From Pisaster brevispinus (taxonomy: Eukaryota > Echinodermata > Asteroidea > Forcipulatida > Asteriidae), in NCBI GenBank assembly GCA_023634235.1, contig JAMKCF010000061.1, positions 310,001 through 374,000 of the forward strand: DNA of 64,000 bases, read 5' to 3'. The position numbers and the translations under genes were made by a program. Position 1 is the first letter of the stretch. The number at the start of each line of letters is the position of its first letter. Under the pieces are notes generated by a model, which saw only the letters and a program-made list of their open reading frames with translations, had not been told where the DNA came from and made no database searches. Positions 12,525 through 23,996 of the stretch are shown here, one piece after another.

Positions 12525-12568
12525 TGGCTTGACGTTTCAACCCTAGCAGAGTCTTTCTTGAAGGCTAA
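12525..12568 (-). ncRNA. Decayed hammerhead-ribozyme-like core
   Basis: The minus strand reads 'caagaaagactctgctaggg' followed by 'ttgaaacgtcaagcc'. GACTC-tgcta-GGGTt forms a hairpin like hammerhead stem II and is followed directly by the conserved GAAAC. The CUGANGA half appears changed (ttcaagaa), so it is likely inactive. Hammerheads are known in the pseudo-LTRs of Penelope-like elements, and a GIY-YIG remnant lies about 1 kb upstream on the same strand. Confidence 0.4.
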
Positions 12569-12738
12569 ATGACAAGACTACAAACAGAAAAAGTGGAGTG
12601 GAGATAGACATTAGAGATGAAAGCACACAGAGAAAGCAGGAGGATGAACAAAAAGGAGGGTAACAAAAGGGGGTGGGGGTGGGGGAGGGGCTGGTTTGAC
12701 CACAAGAGGAACGAATACAAAAGACAAAATAAATGATG

Positions 12739-13413
12739 TATATTCGGTTTGCGGTAATCACCGTGTGTATATCTACTAGCTGTGTAGATTTGTTCTTAAA
12801 GAACTAGGTCTTGCTTTTTATTTTATTTTTATTCTACTGCCGCAGAAAAGATTTGGAAATCGGGAGACTACTTTGGGAGACTGCTTAGTTCTGAAAAGAA
12901 CTGTCCAGCTTAATAGCTACTACCTGGGCGGTGGGTAGGAAATCGGCCGGGACTACTACTTTGGCTTCATAGTGGATCGGATCAAGGGGACTTCTCAGTA
13001 TTAACTTCATTGCCCCGGAGTGAGTTCTTAATTGGTCTCAACATTTAGACTAGCTTGCTCTAATCATTGTCTCATCCTCAGGAGACGATGACTAGAGCAA
13101 GCTAGTCTAAATGTTGAGACCAATTAAGAACTCACTACGTGGCAATGAAGTTAATAACGAGAAGTTCCCTTGATCCGATCCACTATTAAGCTAAAGTAGT
13201 AGTCCCGGCCGATTTCCTACCCACCGCCCAGGTAGTAGCTAATAAGCTGGACAGTTCTTTTCAGAACTAAGTAGTCTCCCGAAGTAGTCTCTCGATTTCC
13301 AAAATCTACTCTGCGGCAGTAGAATAAAAATGTTAAAAAAGCAAGACCTAGTTCATTAGAACAAATCTACATAGCTAGTAGATATACATACGGTGTTAAT
13401 GCAAACTGAATAT
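12739..13413. mobile_element. Foldback element 1 (~335 bp arms)
   Basis: Two arms of about 335 bp, 12739-13073 and 13082-13413, are inverted copies with small indels. They meet at an 8-nt spacer (13074-13081, 'atcctcag'). The innermost arms read 'gacgatgactagagcaagct' and its complement. A 13-bp direct repeat 'aaaataaatgatg' lies at 12726-12738 and 13451-13463, possibly the target duplication, although 37 bp separate the right arm from the right copy. A fragment of the same arm lies at 34358-34470, so the element is dispersed. No ORF of note. Confidence 0.85.
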
Positions 13414-13556
13414 ACATTGATACCTCATCATGCAAAGCCTCAAAAAGTATAAAATAAATGATGGGAAGAGGGAGAGAAAAGTAAATGATTAGTGAATGAG
13501 GCAGACTAGAGGGGTCTTATCTGTGGTAAAAAGGAGAAGGCAAAGACAAAAGGTTA

Positions 13557-13847
13557 TTAGACATTTCCTTCTTGGATGTTTAGACCATGGGGTTGAATGG
13601 TCTGGAGATGCCTTATCCATAGCTTCTCCCTACTCAGACGAACAATCTTGTGGTTTCCTAGTGCCTCAAAGCCCTGTAAAATCATGAGAGAAATGGAGTG
13701 ATTAGAAAGATTAAAGTGACGTCCTACACAGGTGTATCCAGCTTTTGGATGTTGACTGTGGATCTGACTGGGATTTAGTCTCTCTGTAAACACCTGCACA
13801 AACTGTTGAGAGTTGTGCAGGCGGTCAATAAACACATACATGTACAA
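13557..13847 (-). pseudogene. GIY-YIG endonuclease C-terminal fragment
   Basis: The minus-strand reading frame contains VGRHFNLSNHSI, then LSREKLWIRHLQTIQPHGLN near its end. HFN-x3-HS, R-E-x3-WI-x2-L-x-T-x2-P-x-GLN is the C-terminal pattern of the GIY-YIG nuclease carried by Penelope-like and related retroelements; the Glu of 'REK' and the Asn of 'GLN' are the conserved positions. The GIY-YIG start and the reverse transcriptase are missing, so this is a truncated relic. Confidence 0.6.
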
Positions 13848-13863
13848 TTAATTATCTTATACA

Positions 13864-14357
13864 ATGCAAGTATGTCGATAAAATGTCAATACAAATGAAG
13901 GCAACTCCTAGATATTCAGTCTCTACAAAATAATTATTATCTCGAAGAAAGCAAATGCATGAGTGCGTGATCGGAGAACATGAAATATATAGCATGACAC
14001 TGGATGGGCAAGAAGGCATAAGTTACCTAACACACAGGGTCCACTAATCATCATCATTCACACAACAAACTCACAAACCTATGCCTCCAAGTCGAATCCC
14101 ACCAGCCAAACCGCAGTCAACACCCCCATGCATTCCATTTCAAGTATTACACATAATTATTATTATTATTATTATTACAATATGAACCTGGTTTGACGAC
14201 AAGCAGATAATAATAATATAATATATAATAATATATACAAAAAATAAAGACATGTAGGCTGACCACTACCTGTACTAGTAGTAATTTTGTACTGATAGCC
14301 ATAATTCAGTTCATACATGGAAAAAGCCACCGTCCAACCACTCTGATGTCCAACACT
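13864..14357. other. 3' flank of the CUB gene, ATT microsatellite
   Basis: Contains an (ATT)n tract at about 14155-14178 and AT-rich sequence. It lies downstream of the CUB-gene stop codon on the minus strand; no clear polyadenylation signal was chosen. Confidence 0.4.
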
Positions 14358-14519
14358 TTACAGGAAAATGTCTCTTTCTCTCGAGCTCTCTGCAACCTTG
14401 GAAGCACTACTCGTCGTCTGTTTGGAATTTTGCGATGACTTCACTCCCCTCGGTGATCCAAGTGAAAGTATTTGCATCCCCACAGAAGACAGACGCTTCT
14501 TGGGTATCACGTCCTGAAT
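14358..14519 (-). CDS. CUB-domain gene, terminal exon
   Basis: Acceptor 'gtgtgtgttcag' at 14520 is followed by 54 codons ending in TAA (14360-14358). It starts IQDVIPKKRLSSVGMQI and ends VAESSRERDIFL. Joined in phase 0 to the preceding exon it gives CTKDFIE-IQDV, which fits the CUB motif C-x2-DFIEI. The usual second half of the domain is absent, so this last CUB domain is truncated and replaced by a basic Ser-rich tail. No membrane segment is seen, so a secreted product is likely. Confidence 0.55.
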   Translation of the reverse strand: MQDVIPKKRLSSVGMQILSLGSPRGVKSSQNSKQTTSSASKVAESSRERDIFL

Positions 14520-15241
14520 CTGAACACACACAAAAAAAGAAAAGATTTCACTATGTCAGTGGAGCCAGGTTGCAATTGAAAGTTTTGTTGGTGGTGCAAT
14601 AAGTGAAGGCAAAAAACAATTAAAAGAGATACGACCTTATTGCGTGGAGCAAAATGTGTGCTTGCTATAGCGTGTTAGATATGACCTTGCGACCTATCAA
14701 GTTACGACCTTGTGGTTTTTTTTTAACTTTAAAGCACGTTTGCCCAAAACAAGGCTAAAAGCCAGTCTTGGTTTTGGGGGTTACGTACAAGACAAAAAAC
14801 ATTCAATATGAGAATAACTCAGGGAGCTAAAGGAGGATTTGCGTCTGAAATCAGTAGGATGGAGAGAAATGTTGATTTAACAGGTAAGGAGTTCCAAAGA
14901 GATGTACATGGAATAAAGCTGTTGATTGCTTTTTGTTCTACATCTCAGCCAAGCAAGATTAACAAGCAGAAAGCCTGGTTTAACACTCAAACATCCTGAT
15001 AGGAGGAACCAGGTCGGACACACAGGTAGCACGTTTACCTTGCAAACATCCGTGTAAAAGATAGAGGCTGGCTACAGACCTTCTGTGGGAAAGCAGTTGT
15101 AGTTTTGATCCCATGCCTTCACCAACAAGATTAACAAATACAGTGCGCTTCTGATTCTATCTTAATAATTGAAATCGAAAGACATTTTTTTCAGCAGTCA
15201 AATCAGTTGGAGACAAATTAACGGTAAAACCCTGTTCTTAC

Positions 15242-15430
15242 CTCAATGAAGTCCTTCGTGCATTGCAGATTGGACTCAAGTTTGAGTTGACTAAAGGAAA
15301 GCATCACGTACTGCCATGGGACGTCAGTTTGACAATGATTGTTGAAAGCACAGAAGGGAGTTGTTTTATAATGGGTGCTGGAAGCGTTGTTCGGTGATTG
15401 GATGATTCCAGTCTCTGATGTCAGCGTTAT
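15242..15430 (-). CDS. CUB-domain gene, exon with first half of a CUB domain
   Basis: Exactly 189 nt (63 codons), phase 0-0, acceptor 'gtaattaaag', donor GAG/gtaag. It reads ITLTSETGIIQSPNNAS near the start and WQYVMLSFSQLKLESNLQC then TKDFIE at the end. G-I-I-x-SPNN, the buried Trp, L-x-F-x2-L-x-LE and C-x2-DFIE are CUB hallmarks. CUB domains are extracellular beta-sandwich modules that often bind calcium, proteins or glycans. A stop-free frame, both splice sites and matching phase with its neighbours support it. Confidence 0.65.
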
Positions 15431-15506
15431 CTTTAATTACGACTTTTATGTAGACGAAAAAAAAGAAGAAGAGAACATCACAGTGATGATAAGTACAATA
15501 TAAGTT

Positions 15507-16630
15507 AGGTACCAGTTGTCATGACGTTTTGGTGGATCATAACTTGAGTCTACTCAGCATTTTTATACTGCAGATAGCATTTTTTGTGTGCTAACAGGCT
15601 TTATGAAATTAGGCTAAAGGTTCAATCTCTTATACAGATGCTTACCCTAAAAACTATGCTAAACCTTGAAAACTACACTTTATAACTACACTCTTCTGGA
15701 GGGAGAGTAAAGAGGATCTGACAGCCACAGTCTGCTGGAAGGAGGTGTAGTGTAGGCAGGTCTTCGGTCAGAGATATGGCAAGGGCTGGCACATGGAAGA
15801 CGTTGACACACTACGCTGAAATTTGAAAAGTTCAGAGATAATCGGTTTTAAAACTCAACGCTTTTGTCTTGAACCCATATCTACAGGATTTCCCATAGAA
15901 CACACAAACGCTGTTAGCGCCTAACTACGAGAAAACCTGTGTCTTTCTTTGTACCCAACTACTAGTAATATAAGATGGTAAAGATGACATAATTAGATAT
16001 ATCCTTCAAAAGACTGCTGTGCTCTCTCCAACAGTAATCAGTTTTTTTGGATATGTTTATTTGCAATGCAGCAATAACTGCTACTTTAAATAATGTGACA
16101 ACATTACCCTGAGCAAATGAAAGGCTTATTTCACAGGATAAATTTAATTTCACATAGTTATCATCACAATGATCTATAGTGATACCAGAGGCCCATCATT
16201 AGATAAGACGCAGTGATTTTTGTTGCACATTTGAAAGTCAGATAATTGAACAATTAGGTACCAGGCGTAGCAACCTATTCTATGACATTTTGGCTGATAA
16301 CCTATTTCTGCTCAGCAATTTTATACTGCGCGCATAACATTTTATGTGTGCTATAACAGGCTTAATGAAATTAGGCTACAGGTCCAATCTCATGTACAGC
16401 TGCTTACCTCAAAACTACGCTAAACCTTAAAAACTACACTTTATAACTACACACTGCGTTATTTTAAATAATGTGACAACATTACCCTGAGCAAATGAAA
16501 GGCTCATTTTAGAGGATGAATTTAATTTCACACAGTGATCATCACAATGATCTATAGTGATTCCAGATAAGACACACCATTAGAAAAGACGCAGTGATTT
16601 TGTTGTACCTGTGGAAGTCAGATAAGCCGC
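15507..16630. repeat. Intronic local duplication
   Basis: 15507-15700 is repeated at 16255-16450 (shared 'aggctttatgaaattaggct' type sequence), and 16085-16250 is repeated at 16458-16630 (shared 'gtgacaacattaccctgagc'). The copies have diverged and lie in the intron between two CUB exons. Confidence 0.75.
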
Positions 16631-16728
16631 GTCAAGTATGAAGGAAAATAAGGTACTTTTACTGCCTACACCGAGATTTAACACCCATTTCTCAACAAAC
16701 ATGGAGAGTCAGGGATCTATGGCAACAC

Positions 16729-16827
16729 CTTATAACAAGCTGAGTATCCTGGAAAGGAGTTTGATTCATCAGAGACAAACTCCAGCAGGACTTCCCTCCC
16801 GATGGATGACCGGTCGATTGGGCAAAG
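16729..16827 (-). CDS. CUB-domain gene, exon with second half of a CUB domain
   Basis: The minus strand reads LCPIDRSSIGREVLLEFVSD then ESNSFPGYSACYK. This is the typical CUB end (S-x-G-x3-L-L-x-FVSD-x-S-x3-GY-A-Y). The donor is AAG/gtgttg, phase 0. The acceptor is uncertain. The nearest AG in phase 0 is just before LCPID, but upstream codons LCGQ also fit the CUB 'LCG' motif, so the exon may begin further upstream. It joins in phase 0 to the exon at 15430. Confidence 0.55.
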
Positions 16828-17061
16828 CTGGCCGCACAGGTTGATTTGCAAAAAAATGATCAACATTTTTAAAATTAAAAATCTGAGATCAATTCAGCAT
16901 TGTAAGATTGTCTCTGGAACAAATTGATTGAAAATTGCTTTTGTGAACAAAAAAGTGTGGGCAGGTTATAAGAGATTGTTCTCTCAGCCATCCAAATTCA
17001 ATGGGAAATATTTGAAACATATTTCACAAGTTGTTTAAATCTTAAGGAGAAAGATTCTGAC

Positions 17062-17589
17062 CTTGAGGAAGTCAGATGTGCAGCTTCCTGCCAAGTTTTC
17101 CAACTTGAACTCACTGAAAACAATTTGAACCCTTATGTCTAATTGCGAGTGTTTCAGCCACTGACACTTGGCATCTGGTGGATAGTCCAATGGAAGTTGA
17201 CAGACAGGAGGTCTCCTCAGTCAGCGACCCCTTCATTACCAGACGTCGCTCCGTCCGACCCTGCTTCTTCCCCGCCGGACCCCACTCCTTCAGATGCTGA
17301 CTCCTTGTTCCCCGATTCAGCATCTGATCTCTGACCCTCACTGCCTGATCCCTGTGCTTCGCTACCTGACCTCTGACCCTCCCCCCTTGATTCCTCATCA
17401 CTGTCTGACTGAAGTGCCTTGCTACGAGGTTTACTCTCCCCCTTGGACTCAGACCCAGAAGCTTGATCTTGACCTTTGGATCTTGACTTCCTTTCATCGG
17501 AGTCGCTGGAGTCCGAGGCGATACGGCGGATGCGACCGCAACTCTTAGACGGTGATGGTTTCTGACTACCGGATGCTTCCTCATTGTCA
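17062..17589 (-). CDS. CUB-domain gene, acidic Ser-rich segment plus first half of a CUB domain
   Basis: After a strong acceptor (tttttattttag) the minus strand reads SDNEEASGSQKPSPSKS and a long Ser/Glu/Asp/Gly-rich stretch ending GNEGVAD-stop (about 17219). One base out of frame it continues as LDYPPDAKCQWLKHSQ, then VFSEFKLENLAGSCTSDFLK before donor gtcag. This is the first half of a CUB domain (YP-x4-CxW, F-x2-FKLE, C-x2-DF). Either a -1/+2 frameshift (mutation or assembly error) separates the two, or they belong to alternative exons using the weak acceptor near 17215. The acidic repeat may be an extracellular linker or a separate C-terminus. Confidence 0.5.
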
Positions 17590-17599
17590 CTAAAATAAA

Positions 17600-17934
17600 A
17601 AGGAAATAAAATAACGAATGCCATCATTTAAGAGGATGTAATTTTGTAAAACTTCATAAATCTTAATGCTTTGTTTTGAAGAGTATCAATTTTTCTAAGC
17701 AGAATGACATCAAGCCATAAATTACTTGGTCTGGTGTCCTAATGATGTGTTTTGTAATTAGTGAGTTGTGATTGAAAAACACAAGTTTTCCTTTTGAAAT
17801 ACAACAAATGGAAATATTTCTGCGAATCACTGTAGTCTACTTTTAAAATACTTTTCCAACCACATTCATTTCAAAACAAATGTTTTTTATATCCCAGAGC
17901 GCCCAATGTGTCCCTTTGATAGAGAGAGATAGAA
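17600..17934. other. Intron or flank, nothing recognised
   Basis: AT-rich spacer between the acidic exon and the first Helentron-like unit; no feature seen. Confidence 0.4.
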
Positions 17935-19866
17935 CTAGACTTAAGTTTTTGTTGCATAACAAAAACAAGGTGTTCGGTGTAGACATTTTCGAGTTAGCAG
18001 CTGTAGTGTTTTCAAAGAGAAAACCGAATAAACATAACTTAGTACGACAAATTGATACGTAAAGTGAATGGTAGAAGATTTCGAATTTGAAATCAAAACT
18101 TGGATAAATTTAAAAACCAATGAAATCATTCCGTTTTCATAGCTCAGTTTATTATCAAGACATTGAGATTCATAAGTATCTGCTAAGTTTTTGAAATTGA
18201 TACAGGCTTTTAGTTATTGTTTTGCTGGAACTGAAAGTCCTATGGGTAAAACTGTATTCGATATAGAGGGACCATTTGATTTCAAGATCATATTGTTTGC
18301 AGGCCTCAAAACGAGGACCGGGAGTGATTATTTTTACTTAAGCTCTCAGTTTTGACCAGAATTGAAGCTCACAGGGGGACACAGTTTGTGTAATCATTGG
18401 GGATGGTGCAAGTTCTAACAAAATTGGTTTCCCGGATGTAAAATGTTTGTATACTAAAGGTTAATTTAATGTAAGGACGCCATCGAGTCATCATCATCCC
18501 GAAAATAATAGGTCTCAACCCTTTTTTGGTTAATGAGATATGACGTTTTTAAGTATAGAATAAGCACATTTCAGTTTCGACCAGAAGTAAAGGTCACAGA
18601 GGGTCACACTTTGTGTAAAATTAAAAAAATACACTCCATGGTCTTTCACATGGACCAAAGATCTGGTATGTAGCAGTTATAGTTTTCCAGATGTTTTTTT
18701 GTAAAAATTAAACATTGATTCAATGTTATGACGTCATTGATGACGTAATCATGCCGAAAACCTCTGTGGTTTCATTGACACACTAAGGTCTAAGTACATG
18801 GTTAGCTTAAAGTCAAAACCCTTTTTGTTCACGAGTTATGTTTTTTTCCCATGCACAGTACATATACATAATATACCTGAGCGGGGATTAGCATCAATTC
18901 AATCCGATAGTTGAATATTAAACCATGACAAAATAATGATTTTTGAAAGTAAAAACAAAACAAAAGAACCACTAGGAAAGTTCATGGATGAAACATATCA
19001 ACATTATTGTAGACGAAAAAAAGGAATGCCCCCTCTGTTTAACGGTGATTTTGAAATAAAGCTTACCATTTTAATCACCGTGTCTGAAGGGCATACTCAG
19101 AGGGCCTAGAGCGCCGTTGGCAGGCACGGTCACGTCGATCAACGTGACGTGGGTCTCGGTGTTTGATGAGAAATAAACCAATTTCGTTCTTTTTCAGTTG
19201 AAGTTTTTGTCATTTAGTCAAAGTAATACAAATACCTAAAGCAGGTGGACATCTCAGTAAAACCTCCTCTTTTATTCCTTGTTTTCCATTAAGCCATAAG
19301 ACGAGCATAACGGAACCAAATTCACACTGAACTTTGAATGAGTTTGGGTTTAAGCGCGGGACAACGTGTTGTTTCTACATGTACATACACGAATAAACAA
19401 AGCAATGATATTCAATGGGCTTTCCAGTATTTGCACACAATGTATGGCTGCATGCTGCACGTTGTGCGGTTTTGTGTGCACGTCATACTGGATTGGATGC
19501 CACACTGTGCGCTCGGTATTGGATTAGATTTCAATATTTTAATGCTCGTTTTCACCTAGAAATACATCTTAAAATGTATTCATTCCCATGTACGAAATGA
19601 TTAGTATCCAATGTTCTTTAGATTCAAGAAAAAAGAAAGAATTGAAAGTCCGCGGTCTTTGAGTTATGTTTGTTGAAAAATTAATTACTTTTAATTACCT
19701 AATAAATCATCAGATGACGTCATCATTACGTGAAAAATTCTATTTCATCCACTAATCATGTGTAAAATGGTTGCCAAGTTTCATGACCATACGAGCTTGG
19801 GAAAAAGCTAAACATTAGCGGACAACGTTTGTGTGTATTTCTTTTTAGAACAAACATAAGAATACA
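17935..19866 (+). mobile_element. Helentron/HINE-like unit 1 (type I tail)
   Basis: Begins CTAGACTTAAG, then a terminal hairpin TTTTTGTTgcatAACAAAAA (17946-17965) and the subterminal word AGGTGTTCGG (17968-17977). Internally it has 'gaccagaagtaaaggtcaca' modules, a hairpin ACGGTGATT...AATCACCGT (19042-19081), and TGACGTCA sites. The tail carries 'gtatttgcacacaatgtatg' and lacks the CCGAACACCT hairpin. The design (5' hairpin, short subterminal inverted repeat, internal minisatellite, A-rich end) matches non-autonomous Helentron (HINE) elements; this assignment is inferred. Confidence 0.6.
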
Positions 19867-21897
19867 CTAGACATAATTTTTTGTTCCATAACAAAAACAA
19901 GGTGTTCGGTATAGACATTTTCGAGTTAGCAGAGGTAGTGTTTTCAAAGCAAAAACCGAAAAAACTTAGTACGACAAATTGATACGTAAAGTGAATGGTA
20001 GAAGATTTCGTATTTGAAATAAAAAACTTTGATAAATTAAAAAACTGATTAAATCATTCCGTTTTCATAGCTCATTTTATTATCAAAACATTGAGATTCA
20101 TAGTTATTGTTTTGCTGGAATTGAAAGTCCTATGGGTAAAACTGTATTCGATATAGAGGGACCATCTGATTTCAAGATCATATTGTTTGCAGGCCTCAAA
20201 ACGAAGACCGGGAGTGATTATTTTCACTTAAGCTCTCAGTTTTGACCAGAATTGAAGCTCACAGGGTGACACAGTTTGTGTAATCATTGGGGATGGTGCA
20301 AGTTATGTATATACAAATTTGGTTCTCCGGATAAAGGTTAATTTAATGTAAGGACGCCATCGAGTCGTCATCATCCCGAAAATAACTGCAGTTTCATCTA
20401 CACACTCGGGTCTAAGTATGTAAAGTTGTAGGTCTCAACCCTTTTTTGGTTAATGGGATATGAAGTTTTTAAGTATGGAATAAGCATCTTTCAGTTTCGA
20501 CCAGAAGTAAAGGTCACAGAGCTGCATAGGGTCACACTTTGTGTAAAATTAAAAAAATACACTCCATGGTCTTTCACATGGACCAAAGATCTGGTATGTA
20601 GCAGTTATAGTTTTCCAGATATGTTTTTTTGTAAAAATTAAACATTGATTCAATGTTATGACGTCATTGGTGACGTAATCATGCCGAAAACCTATGTGGT
20701 TTCATTGACACACTAAGGTCTAAGTACATGGTTAGCATAAAGTCAAAACCCTTTTTGGTTCAAGAGTTATGTTTTTTTCCATACACAGTACATATACATA
20801 ATATACCTGAGCGGGGATTAGCATCAATTCAATCCGATAGTTGAAAATTAAACCATGACAAAAATAATGATTTTTGAAAGTAAAAAAACAAAATAAAAAA
20901 CACTAGGCAAGTTCATGGATATCAACATTATTGTAGACAAAGAAGGAATGCCCCCTCTTTTTAACGGTGATTTTGAAATAAAGCTAACCATTTTAATCAC
21001 CGTGTCTGAAGGGCATACTCAGAGGGCCTAGAGCGCCTTTGGCAGGCATGGTCACGTCGATCAACGTGACGTGGGTCTCGGTGTTTGATGAGAAACAAAC
21101 CAATGTCGTTCTTTTTCAGTTGAAGTTTTTGTCATTTAGTCAAAGTCATACAAATCCCTAAAGCAGGTGGACATCTCAGTAAAACCTCCTCTTTTATTCC
21201 TTGTTTTCCATTAAGCCATCAGACCAGCACAGCGGAACTAAATTCACACTGAACTTTGAATGAGTTTGAGTTTTTTATGTGCGGGACACGCGTTGTTACA
21301 ACGTACAAGAATAAGCAACGCAATGATACATTTCCGTTGTGTGGGACTGTGTGCACAGGCTTCGTGGACTTTGAACCTTATGAATAATGGAGCGGACAGT
21401 TAGTTACAGCGCTTTTCTCCATACACACATAAACTGCGGTTAATACTAATTTTGGCTGTAACACCCATTTAGGACCAGAAGTTAAGGTCATATTGGCATC
21501 ATTTCTGTGCAAAAGTTTCGGAAGGATCATAGATCTACAATCTGATGTGAAAATTGGGACGAAACGATCAGTAGTTTTTGAGATATGAATTTTTTAAATA
21601 TTCAACTTCCGGTTTGAACCGGAAGTCAAGGTCAAATGAGGTCGCGTCCAGTGTAGCGTTTTTAGAGTCATACCAGGCCTATCCGATGATGTATAGATTG
21701 TGAAAATCCATTGTGTAGTTTTGGAGTTGTGATTTTTTCAAATATTAAACTTTGATTTAACGTAACTCGACACCTGATGACGTCATCATGACGTAACTGA
21801 AGCGGTTTCATCTCCTAATAAATATCTAACTAAATATGAAGTTTCAAGTTCATATGAGCTTGGAAAGGGTGCTTTTGTTAGCGGACAAGGGACGCTG

Positions 21898-21928
<31 letters not shown>

Positions 21929-21995
21929 TTAAGAAAAAAAAAAAAAAACCGAACAATAATAAGAGGTGTTCCGGGCTGAATGCCCGAACACCTAA
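19867..21995 (+). mobile_element. Helentron/HINE-like unit 2 (type II tail)
   Basis: Begins CTAGACATAA with the same 5' hairpin and AGGTGTTCGG. Near the end are ACTTCCGGTT-tg-AACCGGAAGT (21605-21626), an AGGTCA half-site, GATGACGTCATC, then (GAA)n, an A-tract, and the 3' hairpin AGGTGTTCCGGGC...GCCCGAACACCT (21964-21993) followed by AACTAG. The 3' stem pairs with the 5' subterminal word, as in HINEs. Confidence 0.65.
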
Positions 21996-23996
21996 CTAGA
22001 CATAAGTTTTTGTTGCATAACAAAAACAAGGTGTTCGGTGTAGACATTTTCGAGTTAGCAGAGGTAGTATTTTCAAAGAGAAAACCGAATAAACATAACT
22101 TAGAACGACAAATTGATACGTAAAGTGAATGGTAAAAGATTTCGAAATTTATATAAAACACTTTTGATAAATTTAAAAACTGATGAAATCATTCTGTTTT
22201 CATAGCTCATTTTATTATCAAGACATTGAGATTCATAAGTATCTGCTAAGTTTTTGAAATTGTCACAGGTTTTCAGTTATTGTTTTGCTTGAATTGAAAG
22301 ACCTATGGGTAAAACTTTTTTTCATATGGAGGGACCACCTGATTTCAAGATCATATTGTTTGCAGGCCTCAAAACGAGGACCGGGGTGATTTTTTTCACT
22401 TAAGCTTTCAGTTTTGACCAGAATTGAAGCTCACAGGGAGACACAATTTGTCTAATCATTGGGGTTGGTGCAAGTTATGTATATAACAATTTTGGTTCTC
22501 CGTATATAAATTGTTTACATATTAAAGGTTAATGCAATGTAAGGACGCCATCGAGTCGTCATCATCCCGTAAATAACTGGGGTTTCATTTACACACTCAG
22601 GTCTAAGTACATGTAAAGTTTTAGGTCTCAACCCTTTTTTGGTTAATGGGACATGAGGTTTTTAAGTATGGAATAATCATCTTTCAGTTCCAACCAGAAG
22701 TAAAGGTCACAGAGAGTCACATTTTGGCGGTGTAAAATTAAAAAATACACTCCAGGGTCTTTCACATGGTCCAAAGAACTGGTATGTAGCAGTTATGGTT
22801 TTCCAGATATGTTTTTTTGTAAAGATTAAAAATTGATTTAATGTTATGACGTCATTGATGATGTCATCATGCCGAAAAACTCTGTGGTTTCATTGACACA
22901 ATAAGGTCTAAGTACATGGTTAGCTTAAAGTCAAAACCTTTTTTGGTTCATGAGATATGATTTTTTTCATACACAGTACATATACATATTAAACCAGAAC
23001 GGGGATTAGCATCAATTTAATCCGATAGTTGAAAATTATACCATGATAAAAAATATAAAAAATTGAAAGAGAAAAGAACAAAAAACAAACACTTGACAAG
23101 TTCATGGATGAAACAAATCAACATTATTGTAGACGAAACAAGGAATGCCCCCTCTTTTTAACGGTGATTTTGAAATAAAGCTCACCACTTTAATCACCGT
23201 GTCTGAAGGGCATACTCAGAGTGCCTAGAGCGCCTTTGGCAGGCATGGTCACGCCGATCAACGTGACGTGGTCCTCGGTGTTTGATGAGAAACAAACCAA
23301 TTTCGTTCTTTTTCAGTTGAAGTTTTTGTCACTTAGTAAAAGTCATACAAATCCCTAAAGCAGGTGGACATCTCAGTAAAACCTCATCTTTTCTTCCTTG
23401 TTTTCCATTAAGCCATCAGACGAGCACAACGGAACTAAAGTCACACTGAACTTTGAATGAGTTTGGGTTTCAGTGCGGGACAACGTGTTACATACACGAA
23501 TAAATAACGCAATGATGTTCAATGGGCTTTCCAGTATTTGCACACAATGTATGGCTGCATGCTGCACGTTGTGCGGTTTTGTGTGCACGTCATACTGGAT
23601 TGGATGACACACTGTGCGCTCGGTATTGGATTAGATTTCAACATTTTAACGCTCGTTTTCACCTAGAAATACATCTTAAAATGTATTCGTTTCCATGTAC
23701 AAAATGATTAGTATCCAATGTTCTTTAGATTCAAGAAAAAAGAAAGAATTGAAAGTCCGTGGTCTTTGAGTTATGTTTGTTGTTAGAAAAAGGTGGAAAT
23801 TTGAGAAAAATTAATTACTTTTAATTACCTAATAAATCATTAGATGACGCCATCATTACGTGAAAACTTCTGTTTCATCCACTAAACATGTGCAAAATGG
23901 TTGCCAAGTTTCATGACCGTACGAGCTTGGGAAAAAGCAAAACATTAGCGGACAACGTTGGTGTGTATTTTTTTTTTGAACAAACATAAGAATACA
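21996..23996 (+). mobile_element. Helentron/HINE-like unit 3 (type I tail)
   Basis: Directly abuts unit 2 (the CTAG is shared). Same 5' hairpin, same ACGGTGATT hairpin (23161-23200). The tail matches unit 1 ('tgggctttccagtatttgca'), so the two-unit pattern I-II is repeated. Confidence 0.6.

Larger units (their letters stand above)
12525..13847 (-). mobile_element. Penelope-like retroelement 3' remnant
   Basis: The order on the minus strand is: GIY-YIG nuclease C-terminus (13847-13557), pyrimidine-rich 3' region, then a hammerhead-like core (12568-12525). A foldback element interrupts the 3' region. No reverse transcriptase is left. The assignment rests on the nuclease C-terminal pattern and the ribozyme-like tail. 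Confidence 0.5.

Noticed and set aside
15715..15840. Possible extra exon in the CUB-gene intron
   Set aside because: It has a good acceptor, but the phase does not match its neighbours and no convincing donor follows.
16638..16844. Plus-strand ORF of 68 codons
   Set aside because: The minus strand of the same bases encodes the second half of a CUB domain.
17111..17590. 159-codon minus-strand ORF, basic composition
   Set aside because: It is the second frame of the acidic Ser-rich exon. The other frame has a better acceptor and a coherent Ser/Glu-rich composition.
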